DNA of 64,000 bases from Rubrivirga litoralis (GCF_031846415.1 NZ_JAVRHT010000013.1:27515-91514), one strand, 5' to 3'. Shown: positions 8,738-16,795, counted from the first letter of the stretch. Program-made: numbers and translations. Notes: generated from the sequence alone by a model not told the origin.

Positions 8738-9322
8738 CTACTCCGCCGTCAGGCGGCGGACGCCAGCGTAGCCGCCGGCGACGAGCCACACCTTGGCGAG
8801 GTCCCACACGGCGAACAGGAGCCAGCCCTTGACGATCGACTCGGTCCACGTCTCGTGCCCGGCCGCGAAATGCAGCCACGTCACGCCGACCGTGAACAGG
8901 AGCGCCGAGCCGGCGAGCATCGACAGCGCCGAGCCGACGAACGAGTTCCACCGCCGCGAGAGCGTCCCGACGAGGAGCGCCACGAGCGGGTAGGCCAGGA
9001 GGTACCCGGCCGACGCCGAGCCGGCAAAGTAGGAGACCCCGTGGCCCTCGCCCGCGAACACGGGGAAGAGCAGGCCCGCGGCGAGGTAGAGCCCCATCGC
9101 GAAGAGCCCGTTCCGCCCGCCGAGGAACAGCCCGGCCCCGTACACGGCGACCGTCTGGAGCGTGATCGGGACCTCCCACAGGTAGATCTTGACCTGGGCG
9201 CCGAGCGCGGCGAGGAGTGCGAACCCGACCACGCCCAGCACCTGGGTCGTGACCGAGGCGTCGGCGCGGCGGAGGGCGTCGGCGGCGGCGGGGCGGGGCG
9301 AGCGGAGGGCGACGGCGGCCAT
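8738..9322 (-). CDS. bioY: BioY-family biotin transporter (S component)
   Basis: 194 aa with about six membrane helices. KIYLWEVPITLQTVAVYGAG followed by LFLGGRNG is the conserved BioY substrate-binding segment, and the long GSASAGYLLAYPLVALLVG helix also fits. BioY is the biotin-binding S unit of an ECF transporter, or works alone in organisms lacking the energising module. No EcfA/EcfT genes are nearby, so it may act alone or with a shared module elsewhere. Followed closely by the CHY gene; a TATCTTCC promoter word lies about 27 bases upstream. Confidence 0.88.
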   Translation of the reverse strand: MAAVALRSPRPAAADALRRADASVTTQVLGVVGFALLAALGAQVKIYLWEVPITLQTVAVYGAGLFLGGRNGLFAMGLYLAAGLLFPVFAGEGHGVSYFAGSASAGYLLAYPLVALLVGTLSRRWNSFVGSALSMLAGSALLFTVGVTWLHFAAGHETWTESIVKGWLLFAVWDLAKVWLVAGGYAGVRRLTAE

Positions 9323-9348
9323 AGGAGGGGCGGGGCGGGAGGGGAGCC

Positions 9349-9356
9349 GGAAGATA
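9349..9356 (-). promoter_or_regulatory. TATCTTCC promoter word for bioY
   Basis: Read on the minus strand, TATCTTCC lies about 27 bases before the bioY ATG. It matches the TA(G/T)CTTnn word found before unrelated genes elsewhere in the window, and fits the Bacteroidota-type -7 element. Confidence 0.42.
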
Positions 9357-9487
9357 ACGGGGGCGGGGCGGCCGGCGGTTCCACGCGCACCGTCTCCACC
9401 CCGCCCTCGCGGCCGGCGGGCGGGGCGGCGGCCCGCGACTCCACCCCGCCCTCGTGGGGGCGGGGCGGTCTGCGGCGGGCGGGGCGG

Positions 9488-10321
9488 CTAGCGCGCGCCC
9501 TCGGCGGCCTTCAGGAACGCGATCGACTCGGGGATCGCCTCGTGCGCGCGCGGGCTCTCGCGGCTCAGCTCGACCGTCACGAGCCCGGTGAACCCGACGT
9601 CCGCGAGCGCCGCCAGGATCGGGGGGACGTCCACGTCGCCGGTCCCGAACGGCTTGTGCAGGTGGACGCCCCGGTCCATGTCCTCGACGGCGACCGTCCC
9701 CAACTGACCGCCCCGCTCGCGGACCGCCGCGGCCGGGTCCTGCTCGCCGGTGACGAGGAGGTGGCCCGTGTCGAGGGCGAGGCGCAGGCCGGGCGCCGCC
9801 GCCGCCAGCCGGTCGTAGTCGGCCAGGTGCTCCGTCAGGTGGCCGGGCTCGGGCTCGAACGAGGCCGTCACGCCGCGCCGCCCCGCCCGCTCGACGAGCG
9901 CGGCCACGCCCTCTTCGAGCCACGCCCAGGCGTCCGCGCGGGCGACGCCGTCGCGGAGCGGGCCGGACCAGAACGAGACCGTCTCGCCGTCGCACGCCGC
10001 GCACACGTCGAGCGCCCGCGTGAGCATGTCGAGCCGCCGCTCGCGCCCGTCGGCCTCGGGGCTCATGAGCGTCGGCTCGTGCTTGCGGCGGGGGTCCAGG
10101 AGGAACCGGGCGCCGGTCTCGACCACGAGCCCGAGCCCGCGCTCGCGGAGCAGCACGCCGAGGTTCCACGCCTGCACCTCGTAGTCATCGGCCGTCACGT
10201 CGAGGTGGTGCCAGTCGAGCGTGAGCGCGACCCCGGCGTATCCGGCCTCGGCGATCAGGTCGAGCGCGTCTTCGAGCCGGTGGTGGGCGCACCCGTTCGT
10301 GTTGTAGGCGTAGCGAAGCAT
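9488..10321 (-). CDS. Sugar phosphate isomerase/epimerase family protein (TIM barrel)
   Basis: 277 aa xylose-isomerase-like TIM barrel. Metal-site segments are visible: the Glu in VTASFEPEPGHLTEH, RLALDTGHLLV, and a final VTVELSRESPRAHE. The start is the ATG at MLRYAYNTNGCAHHRLEDAL. The reading frame extends 23 codons further, but only through a stutter repeat (words like GGAATGCGG). Downstream of the YcaO gene and possibly in the same long minus-strand transcript, though a 337-base repeat-rich gap separates them. The family includes 2-keto-myo-inositol dehydratase (IolE)-type enzymes, relevant to the inositol phosphate synthase and Gfo/Idh genes upstream; exact activity unknown. Confidence 0.75.
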   Translation of the reverse strand: MLRYAYNTNGCAHHRLEDALDLIAEAGYAGVALTLDWHHLDVTADDYEVQAWNLGVLLRERGLGLVVETGARFLLDPRRKHEPTLMSPEADGRERRLDMLTRALDVCAACDGETVSFWSGPLRDGVARADAWAWLEEGVAALVERAGRRGVTASFEPEPGHLTEHLADYDRLAAAAPGLRLALDTGHLLVTGEQDPAAAVRERGGQLGTVAVEDMDRGVHLHKPFGTGDVDVPPILAALADVGFTGLVTVELSRESPRAHEAIPESIAFLKAAEGAR

Positions 10322-10658
10322 GGGTCGAATGCGGAATGATGAACGCGGAATGCGGAAGGGCCGGTCGCTGAGGGCGGGGCGGTCTGTCATCGCTTACCGA
10401 CAGTCTCCCTCCCCCACCGGGTGAGGGCCGGGGTGGGGGACGGACATCGGCGCGACCGGAGAGGGCAGGGCGGCGGGCGGTGCACCCCCCGCCAATCCCG
10501 CCATCACTTCGCTCCGTGCAGGATTGGCTGTCCCCCTTGAACAAGGGGGACAGTCCGGTCGCCCGTTGAGCGGCGGCGGAGCCGGCGCGATGGGCGAACG
10601 GACGGGGGGGCATGGGCGGGGCGGCCTCGGAGCACAACCGCCCCACCCCGCCCGCGCG
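10322..10658. repeat. Repeat-rich gap: stutter words plus two REP-like hairpins
   Basis: No gene is visible. From 10321 to about 10362 are GGAATGCGG-type stutter words. At 10405-10440 is a CCCTCCCCCACC/GGTGAGGG-type imperfect hairpin. At 10528-10553 is a perfect 12-bp stem (arm CTGTCCCCCTTG) around a two-base centre. GC boxes separate them. The hairpins resemble dispersed REP-like palindromes seen in many bacterial phyla and may also terminate the YcaO transcript. Confidence 0.6.
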
Positions 10659-12146
10659 TCACCCGCCCCGCTCGGCGCGGAGGCCGACGACGTGCTCGGC
10701 CGGCTCGCGGTACATGGCGTAGAGCGGGCCGAGCGCCTCCTCGACGAGGTCGAGCGAGACCCACGCCGGGCCGCCCAGCGCCGCCTCGCCGTCCGGCGCG
10801 AGCGGCACGGCCTGCGCCTCGGCCGGCGGCCGCCCAATCCCCACGAGGTCGGGGTGGACGATGGTGTCGCCGGCGCGGATGCGGTCGAGGAGCCGGCGGA
10901 GGTTGCGCGGCCCGACGCGCCCGTACGTCACCGTCTCGACCTCCAGGCCCGGCACGATCGTCTTGACCACCGACACCGGCGCGTCGGGCGGGGCGAGGTC
11001 GACGGCGAACGCGTCGAGCCCGGCGTCGGCGAGCCGCTCGGTTACGAAGGCGACGAGCGCAGCCGGGTCGTCGGCCACGTCGTGCGTGGGGAGCGCGTCG
11101 AACGGGAGCCGCTCGGCCTCGCGGAACCACGTCCCCTCCAGCCGGCGGAGCTGCTCGCGGCCGTCCAGCCCGGCCCACTCGGCGACGGCGTCCGTCGCGC
11201 GGTCCTCCTCGGGCGCCACGCCCGCCTCGCGAACGCGCGCGAGGTAGGCATCGGGCACCGCGCCCTCCAGGTCCGCGAGCGGCCCGTGCGCGTACCGCTT
11301 GCGGACCCGGCTCGCGCCGTACTCCAGGAGCGCCTTTTTCAGCGCCCGCTCGCGGTCGGGGTGGGCGCCCTCGCCGGCGCCCGTGAGGACCAGCGGGTGC
11401 GGCATCGCGTCCAGGTCCCGCTCGCGGCCCTCGACGTAGACGACCGGGATGCCGAGCGGGGTGTCGGCCAGCTTTGCCATGAGCGTGACGCCGCCCGTTT
11501 GCAGGCGGTCGATCCACTCGCGCGAGACCGGGTCCGTCACGCCGTCCAGGTCGATCACGAGCCCGCGGTCGAAGGCCCGGTAGCCGACCGACGAGGCGTC
11601 GCGCTGGACGAGCTCCAGGAGTCCGTGCGCGACGGCCCGCTCGCGCGTGTCGCCGGCGCCGAGACCGTTCGTGATCGGCGTGTAGAGCGGGCGGTAGCCG
11701 TCCGGCAGGTTGTAGCCGTGGGCGACGGCCTCGTCCAGCAGCACGTAGGCCGCCCCGCCCCGCCCGACGCGCTGGGCCTCGACCCACAGGCGCTCCGTGT
11801 CCTCGGTGTAGTCGGTCCCGACCGGGAGCCGGAGGCGGAGCGGGTCGACGGCGTCCGCCCCGCCCTCGACCAACTCGCGGTACGAGGCGCGGCGGGCGGG
11901 GAGGTCGGCGCGCAGGCGGTGGACGAAGACGCCCTCGGCCAGCTCGCCCCAGGCCCCGATTCGGGCGCGGTCGTCGGTCTCGCCGTAGCCGATTCCGCTC
12001 TGGAACTCGCCGTCGATCCAGGTCGCCACAGTCCACACCGGAATACCGGTCGTGTCGAGCGGCGTGAGCGGGAACTCGAACGTCTCGTCGAGCCCCAGCG
12101 CCCGGCGGTACAGGGCGACGGCGGGTGGGTCGGGGGGATGGGCCAT
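10659..12146 (-). CDS. YcaO-domain protein (ATP-dependent backbone-amide activating enzyme)
   Basis: 495 aa from the ATG at MAHPPDPPAVALYRR; upstream in-frame codons overlap a palindromic repeat. YcaO enzymes phosphorylate peptide amide oxygens to form azolines, thioamides or amidines. Supporting segments: GYGETDDRARIGAWGELAEG (first ATP-site helix), RAVAHGLLELVQRDA (E..Q/E..RD type helix) and KTIVPGLEVETVTYGRVGP, the usual C-terminal YcaO block. The C-terminus (AEHVVGLRAERGG) lacks the PxPxP tail common in azoline-forming YcaOs, and no TfuA, E1-like protein, dehydrogenase or small precursor gene is seen nearby. It lies downstream of an MBL-fold hydrolase. Function unknown: possible modification of a ribosomal protein or enzyme, or a RiPP without recognisable partners. 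Confidence 0.8.
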   Translation of the reverse strand: MAHPPDPPAVALYRRALGLDETFEFPLTPLDTTGIPVWTVATWIDGEFQSGIGYGETDDRARIGAWGELAEGVFVHRLRADLPARRASYRELVEGGADAVDPLRLRLPVGTDYTEDTERLWVEAQRVGRGGAAYVLLDEAVAHGYNLPDGYRPLYTPITNGLGAGDTRERAVAHGLLELVQRDASSVGYRAFDRGLVIDLDGVTDPVSREWIDRLQTGGVTLMAKLADTPLGIPVVYVEGRERDLDAMPHPLVLTGAGEGAHPDRERALKKALLEYGASRVRKRYAHGPLADLEGAVPDAYLARVREAGVAPEEDRATDAVAEWAGLDGREQLRRLEGTWFREAERLPFDALPTHDVADDPAALVAFVTERLADAGLDAFAVDLAPPDAPVSVVKTIVPGLEVETVTYGRVGPRNLRRLLDRIRAGDTIVHPDLVGIGRPPAEAQAVPLAPDGEAALGGPAWVSLDLVEEALGPLYAMYREPAEHVVGLRAERGG

Positions 12147-12198
12147 GAGTGACGGGCGACGAGCGATGGGCAAATGCGCCTCGGGCGGGGCGGGCATC

Positions 12199-12222
12199 GT
12201 AGGGACACCATGCATGGTGTCC
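12199..12222. repeat. Perfect palindrome GGACACCATG/CATGGTGTCC
   Basis: A 20-base perfect palindrome (12203-12222) preceded by GTA, between the YcaO gene and the MBL hydrolase gene. Related to the elements at 8234 and 13155 by the GTAGGGACAC opening, and to the GCATGC-centred palindromes at 21350 and 51044 by its centre. Confidence 0.65.
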
Positions 12223-12266
12223 TGGGCGGGGCGGCGAGGGCGGGGCGGTCCGCCACCCCGCCCGCG

Positions 12267-13130
12267 TCAAAGGCGGGGCGGGGCGGGGAGAGGGCCGCCG
12301 GGGATCTCGTGCCAGTCGGCCGAGGGGCGCCCGGCGAGCTGGGCGTCGAGCAGCGACAGAACGGCTGCCTTGCCGCCGGTCGGCACGGCCTCCCACGGCG
12401 TCACCACGCCGTCGAAGTCGAGGCCGGCGAACAGCGCGCGGTAGGCGCGGGCGTCGTCGTGCGAGAGCGGGATGTGCGCGTCGTACGCCTTGTGCGTCGA
12501 GACGTGCGTTGCGCGGCCGTCTGCGTCCAGCCGGAACTTGAACGCGTCGCCGCAGAACACGAGCCGCCGCGCCTCCCAGTGGAGCACGCTGTGGCCCGCC
12601 GTGTGGCCGCCCGTCCACAAGAGCCGGAGCCCGGGCGCGAGCTCGGCCTCGGCCCCGAACGGCCACGAGACCGCGAGCGCCTGCGCGAACGGGAGCGCCG
12701 CGCTCTGCACCACGACCTCGGGCTCGAACCGCTCGGCGACGCGCCACCACGACCCGAACACGTGGGCGTGCGAGCCCGACAGGAAGCGGACGCCGCCCAG
12801 CGCCTCCACCTGGTCGAGCGCCGCGTCCGACGTCCACCCCGCCCCTTCCCACGACACGTTGCCGTGCTCGGTGCGGAGGATCCAGCCCAGCGGGCCGATC
12901 CCGAGCGCCGGCGCCGTCTCGAAGGTCCACACGTCGGGGAGCACCTCGCGCCACGTCGTCTCGAACCGCCCGGCCGCCTCGCCCTCGCTCACGAAGTCCC
13001 ACCCCGCCCGCGGCAGCGGGTGCCGGTAGTCGGTGCAGACGGGGCAGTCGGGCGGGGTGGCGAAGTAGGGCTGCCAGAACCCGCAGTTCGTGCAGGCCCA
13101 GCGGGGCAGCGGGTCGTCGGTGTGGGGCAC
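12267..13130 (-). CDS. MBL-fold metallo-hydrolase with N-terminal zinc ribbon
   Basis: About 287 aa. The N-terminus carries WACTNCGFWQP followed by CPVCTDYR, a four-Cys zinc ribbon or rubredoxin-like knuckle. The MBL core shows SGSHAHVFGSWW (HxH-type metal motif), WTGGHTAGHSVLHW (third metal His) and VFCGDAFKFR (bridging Asp). The open frame runs on to 13709 over the oxidoreductase gene, so I place the start at the GTG before PHTDDPLPRWAC. It follows the Gfo/Idh gene after 58 bases containing a palindromic repeat. Members of this kind hydrolyse thioesters, lactones or phosphoesters; the substrate cannot be deduced. Confidence 0.78.
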   Translation of the reverse strand: MPHTDDPLPRWACTNCGFWQPYFATPPDCPVCTDYRHPLPRAGWDFVSEGEAAGRFETTWREVLPDVWTFETAPALGIGPLGWILRTEHGNVSWEGAGWTSDAALDQVEALGGVRFLSGSHAHVFGSWWRVAERFEPEVVVQSAALPFAQALAVSWPFGAEAELAPGLRLLWTGGHTAGHSVLHWEARRLVFCGDAFKFRLDADGRATHVSTHKAYDAHIPLSHDDARAYRALFAGLDFDGVVTPWEAVPTGGKAAVLSLLDAQLAGRPSADWHEIPGGPLPAPPRL

Positions 13131-13154
13131 AGCGGGCGGGGCGGATGTCGTCTC

Positions 13155-13178
13155 GTAGGGACACGGCTCGCCGTGTCC
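13155..13178. repeat. Near-perfect palindrome GTAGGGACACGG type
   Basis: GTAGGGACACGGCTCGCCGT followed by GTCC; the arms GGACACGG and CCGTGTCC pair perfectly across a four-base centre. It fills most of the gap between the oxidoreductase stop and the MBL start. Third copy of the GTAGGGACAC family in the window. Confidence 0.6.
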
Positions 13179-13188
13179 GCATTCGGGG

Positions 13189-14241
13189 TCAGGCAGAAAC
13201 GGGCGGGGCGGCCTCGGGCGGGGCGGGCACGCGCGCCGACGGCTCGCCCAGGGCCGCGTCCAGGAGCCGCATCGTGTGGAGGTCGTGCGCCGGCGACCAC
13301 GCGAACGGCTCGCCGCGGAGGAGGGCGTCGGCGAAGGCCTCGACCTGGAGCCGGAACGGACTGGCCGTGCCGTCGAAGGGCACGGCCGCCGCCCCGCCCT
13401 CGGCGTCGGTGAGCGTGAGCGTGCCGCCCGGCGTCTGCCCCATCGTGTTGAGCGCGAGCGCCCGCCCGCGCGTGCCGACGACCTCGAGCTCGCGGCGCGG
13501 AAACGTGTCGGGGCAGTTGTAGGCGACGGACAGGTTGAGGAGCGCCCCGCCCTCGGTCCGCCCGACGAGGGCGGCGCCGTCGTCGACGGCGTAGTCGTGG
13601 ACCCGGCGCTGGAGGAGCGCGGCGACGTCGGTGATCGGCTCGTCCAGGAGGACCTGCGTGAGGTCGAGCCCGTGCGGGGCGAGGTCGAGGAACGCCCCGC
13701 CCCCCGCACGCTCGGGGTCCGCCCGCCAGTTGTCGTGCGGGTTCTCGTCGGGCGACCAGTCCGGCCCGGTCCAGCAGGCGTAGCGGATGCGGACGGCCGT
13801 GACGGTCCCCAGCGCCCCGCCCGCGATCAACTCGCGCAGGGCGACGTGGGCGGGGTGGAACCGCTGGTCGAACGCGGTCCCGTACGGCACGCCCGCCGCC
13901 TGCGCGGCGCCGAGCAGCGCCTCGGCCTCGGCGAGCGTCCGCGCGACCGGCTTTTCGCAGAGCACGGCCTTGCCCGCCGCCGCCGCCGCGCGCACCGGCC
14001 CGAGGTGGGCGTCGTTGGGTGTCGCCACGTAGACGGCGTCGACGTCGTCGCGGGCCAACAGCGCGTCGAGGCTCGTCGTCCGCTCCAGGTCGCGGTCCGG
14101 GAGGAACGCGCCCAAGGCTGCCGGGTCCAGGTCACACGCCGCGACCACGCGCCCGTTCGCGCTCGCCGCGATCCCCGGGCCGACGTAGTCGCGCGCGACC
14201 CACCCCGCCCCGACGACGCCCCAGCCGATCGTGCCGCCCAT
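13189..14241 (-). CDS. Gfo/Idh/MocA family NAD(P)-dependent oxidoreductase
   Basis: 350 aa. The N-terminal Rossmann fold begins IGWGVVGAGWVARDYVGPGI, with the GxGxxA-type dinucleotide loop. AGKAVLCEKPVARTLAEAEA contains the family EKP motif with its catalytic Lys, and GAFLDLAPHGLDLTQ carries the conserved His. The family oxidises or reduces sugars and cyclitols such as myo-inositol or UDP-sugars. The ATG overlaps the preceding stop by one base (ATGA), so it is coupled to the HD-like gene and, through it, to inositol-3-phosphate synthase. A cyclitol or sugar substrate is therefore a reasonable inference. Confidence 0.87.
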   Translation of the reverse strand: MGGTIGWGVVGAGWVARDYVGPGIAASANGRVVAACDLDPAALGAFLPDRDLERTTSLDALLARDDVDAVYVATPNDAHLGPVRAAAAAGKAVLCEKPVARTLAEAEALLGAAQAAGVPYGTAFDQRFHPAHVALRELIAGGALGTVTAVRIRYACWTGPDWSPDENPHDNWRADPERAGGGAFLDLAPHGLDLTQVLLDEPITDVAALLQRRVHDYAVDDGAALVGRTEGGALLNLSVAYNCPDTFPRRELEVVGTRGRALALNTMGQTPGGTLTLTDAEGGAAAVPFDGTASPFRLQVEAFADALLRGEPFAWSPAHDLHTMRLLDAALGEPSARVPAPPEAAPPVSA

Positions 14242-15491
14242 CACGACCCGAGCTCGCGGCGCTCCAGGTGGGCGACCGTCGTGCCGTCGCGCAGCACCTC
14301 GCCGTCCTCGGCGCCCGGCCCGCCCGCGAGCGGCGAGTCCGCGGCGACGGCCCCGTGCCCGCCCCGCTCGTAGCTGCCCGAGGGCGGGGTGGCGGGCGCG
14401 GGCGCGTCGGGCAGGGCGGGGTGGTCGGTCTCAGAAGGGTCGTTCTCCTCCCCCCGACGGGGGGAGGCCGGGAGGGGGGTGACGGACCGACCGCCCCGCT
14501 CCGGGTCGGCGTCGGTCCCCCGCCCCGCCCCGCCCTCGCCCTCGCCGTGGGCGGGGCGGTCGAACGCGAACAGGCCGGCGGCGCGGAGCACGTCGCGCTG
14601 GAGGTCCTGGTAGAACCCGCCGTGGCAGACGTCGAGCTGGCCGGCGGCCGTGTCGCTGCCCAGCGCGTCGTCGAGCGTGAACCGGGCCGTGCGCGCGTGC
14701 CAGTCCATTTCGAGCACGCGGTCGAGCGCGTCGGCCGCGTGGAACCCCTGCGCCTCGGGCTCGGCGAACCGGGCCTCGCGCGTGAGCCCGAGCGCGTCGC
14801 GGACGAGCGACTGCAACTCGACGGGCAGCGTGGCGACGGCCCGGTCGGTCGCGACCGTCGCCATCCGCGCGGTCAGGTCGTCGCCGATGAGGACATCGCC
14901 CGCGTGTCCGGCGTCGGGGAGCGAGGCGTTGAACAGGTGGTGGGCGAGGCCCGTCAGGAACACCTGCGCCGGGTCCGCCCCGTAGTCCGGGGCCAGGACC
15001 ACGCCGAACACGGCCGTCGCGAACGAGTGGTCGGCGTGGCTCTCGGCCGGCTCCAGCACGAGCCGCGGGAGGCCCGGGTGCGTGGCGCCCGCGCGCGGCT
15101 GGCGCACGAGGAGGTCCACGACGGCCGGCTCCTCACCGTGCGGGAGCGGCCCGAGCGCCGCGCGGAGCCGCCCGCGGAGGCCGGCGTCGACCGCCCCGCC
15201 CAGGTCGTCGAACGCGCGGCCGAGCACGTCGAGCGCCTCGGACTCGTCGAGCCCGTGGGCCATCATCACGCCCGCGTCGAGGGCGGCCAGGCGGACCGCC
15301 GCGAGCGCCGCGGCCGTCTCGCTCAGCGCAACCGCCTCGACGGGCTCGCCGGCCGCGAGCCGCGCCCACGCGCGCCCAAACTGGCGCTCGGCGAGCGACC
15401 GCGGCGAGCGCGCGTCGCGGACCCGCTTGAGGTCGCGGATCTGGCGGAGGAGGTCGACGGGCGGGGCGGGGCGGGCGGGGTGGCGGGTCAC
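14241..15491 (-). CDS. HD-like domain protein of unknown function, coupled to INO1
   Basis: 416 aa, GTG start overlapping the inositol-3-phosphate synthase stop (GTGA); its own stop overlaps the next start (ATGA). The central part has ESHADHSFATAVFGVVLAP followed by FLTGLAHHLFNASLPDAGHA, a His-rich pattern resembling an HD phosphohydrolase, but with LAHH where HD proteins have HD. Residues after about 310 include a low-complexity stretch with TPLPASPRRGEEN, the translation of a REP-like hairpin at 14445-14482. A coherent C-terminus follows (DGEVLRDGTTVAHLERRELG). I do not recognise a characterised homologue. Translational coupling suggests a role in inositol phosphate metabolism. Confidence 0.72.
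   Translation of the reverse strand: MTRHPARPAPPVDLLRQIRDLKRVRDARSPRSLAERQFGRAWARLAAGEPVEAVALSETAAALAAVRLAALDAGVMMAHGLDESEALDVLGRAFDDLGGAVDAGLRGRLRAALGPLPHGEEPAVVDLLVRQPRAGATHPGLPRLVLEPAESHADHSFATAVFGVVLAPDYGADPAQVFLTGLAHHLFNASLPDAGHAGDVLIGDDLTARMATVATDRAVATLPVELQSLVRDALGLTREARFAEPEAQGFHAADALDRVLEMDWHARTARFTLDDALGSDTAAGQLDVCHGGFYQDLQRDVLRAAGLFAFDRPAHGEGEGGAGRGTDADPERGGRSVTPLPASPRRGEENDPSETDHPALPDAPAPATPPSGSYERGGHGAVAADSPLAGGPGAEDGEVLRDGTTVAHLERRELGS
14445..14482. repeat. REP-like hairpin inside coding sequence
   Basis: CTCCTCCCCCCGACGGGGGG followed by AGGCCGGGAGGGGGGTGA. The stem CTCCCCCC-GA-CGGGGGGAG is nearly perfect, with a second G-rich arm. In frame it encodes TPLPASPRRGEE within the HD-like protein, a peptide typical of translated REP-type repeats in other genomes. 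This indicates an insertion tolerated in a linker. Confidence 0.6.
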
Positions 15492-16795
15492 GCGGAGGGG
15501 GCGGAGGTGGACGACTCCGTACGCGCGTCGGCCGGCGCGGTGTCCTCGGTGAGCCCGTCGAGCCACGCGAGGAACGCTGTCTGCTGCCGGCCGAAGTCGT
15601 GCTCGGGCGTGCGGCCGGCGGCCGTCATCGGCCCCTTGAAGAAGACGCCCATCGGCTCGGCCACGCCGCCCCGCCCCGCCCGCGAGGCGAGGTCGAGGCA
15701 CCGGGCGATGTCGAGCACGAGCGGGGCGGCCAGGATCGAGTCCTTGCACAGGAAGTTGACCTTGATCTGCATCCGCTGCCCCAGGAAGCCGACGAGGTCC
15801 ACGTTGTCCCACGCCTCCTTGGCGTCGCCGCGCGGCCGGTAGTAGTTGATCTTGACCACGTGGTCCTCGACGGGGTAGCCCAGGATCTGGTCGAGGACGG
15901 TCCCCTTGGTCCCGATCTTCGAGGCCAGCGAGCCCGCCTCGCGGAGCGCCTCGCCGTCGCGGTTGCCCAGGATGTTGGTCGAGAACCAGCCCTCGACGCG
16001 GAGCGCCCGGTCGCGAAGGCCCGGCGCCATGAGCGTCTTGAGGAAGGTCTGCCCCGTCTTCCCGTCCTTCCCCGCGAGCGGCACGCCGCGCGCCTCGGCC
16101 AGCTCGACGAGCGCCGGCACGTCGGCGCCGACCGACGGCGTAAAGTTGCCGTACGGCACGCCCTCCAAGACGGCGGCGTAGGCGTAGAGCATGGCCGGCG
16201 GGATCCGGTCGTCGCCCGCGTCGACGGCGGCCTCGAAGGCCTCGGCCGTCTGGAACACGTCGGCGTCGAGGTCCGGCGACGCCTCGGTCGAGGCCAGGTT
16301 GATGACGACCGCGCGGTCGAGCCCGTTCTCGCTCTGGAAGTCGCGGAGCGTCCGGCGCAGCTCGTCGACGACGTCGCGGAGGCCGAGGTCGGCGGCGTGG
16401 CAGTGCTCGCCGGTCACGCCCTGGCAGAAGCGGTCGTCGCCGTAGGCCGGCCACGGCGCGATGGCCGCGAGCGCGTCCCTGGCCGCGTCGTACTGCTGCG
16501 CGTCGAGCACTTTGTGGTGGAGCGCGGCCGCCGCGAGGTCGCCGTCGAACAGGTCCCAGCCGCCGAACACGAGCGACTCGTAGGGTGCGAGCGCCGCCGT
16601 CCGCTCGGGCGCGAGCGCCGCCAGCGGGAGCCCGTCGGTGCCGGCCGCGCCCTGGCGCATGAGCTCGACGCCGGCCACGGCCGTCGTCGCCACCGCCCCG
16701 CCCAAGCCGACGATGGCCACGCCGACACGGCCGGCGGGCGGGGTGGACAGGTCGGCGGGCTGCGCGGCGCCGTCGCCGGAGGGAGTGTCAGACAT
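15488..16795 (-). CDS. ino1: Inositol-3-phosphate synthase
   Basis: 435 aa; converts glucose 6-phosphate to 1D-myo-inositol 3-phosphate with NAD+ in the cytosol. VGVAIVGLGGAVATTAVAG is the NAD-binding loop; GKDGKTGQTFLKTLMAP, NILGNRDGEALREAGSLASK and GTKGTVLDQILGY are the synthase active-site blocks, followed by VKINYYRPRGDAKEAWDN. It heads a coupled set with the HD-like gene and the oxidoreductase. Products could feed inositol phospholipids, inositol-based solutes or glycoconjugates. The GC box gives a species-specific SRAGRGGV loop near the C-terminus. The gene is divergent from the SpmA-like gene across a 246-base gap. Confidence 0.93.
   Translation of the reverse strand: MSDTPSGDGAAQPADLSTPPAGRVGVAIVGLGGAVATTAVAGVELMRQGAAGTDGLPLAALAPERTAALAPYESLVFGGWDLFDGDLAAAALHHKVLDAQQYDAARDALAAIAPWPAYGDDRFCQGVTGEHCHAADLGLRDVVDELRRTLRDFQSENGLDRAVVINLASTEASPDLDADVFQTAEAFEAAVDAGDDRIPPAMLYAYAAVLEGVPYGNFTPSVGADVPALVELAEARGVPLAGKDGKTGQTFLKTLMAPGLRDRALRVEGWFSTNILGNRDGEALREAGSLASKIGTKGTVLDQILGYPVEDHVVKINYYRPRGDAKEAWDNVDLVGFLGQRMQIKVNFLCKDSILAAPLVLDIARCLDLASRAGRGGVAEPMGVFFKGPMTAAGRTPEHDFGRQQTAFLAWLDGLTEDTAPADARTESSTSAPSA

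Noticed and set aside
13131..13709. 480-codon version of the MBL hydrolase extending into the oxidoreductase gene
   Set aside because: The extra 193 codons are out of frame with the well-supported Gfo/Idh gene and are Ser/Arg-rich. The GTG at 13130 places the start just before the zinc ribbon.
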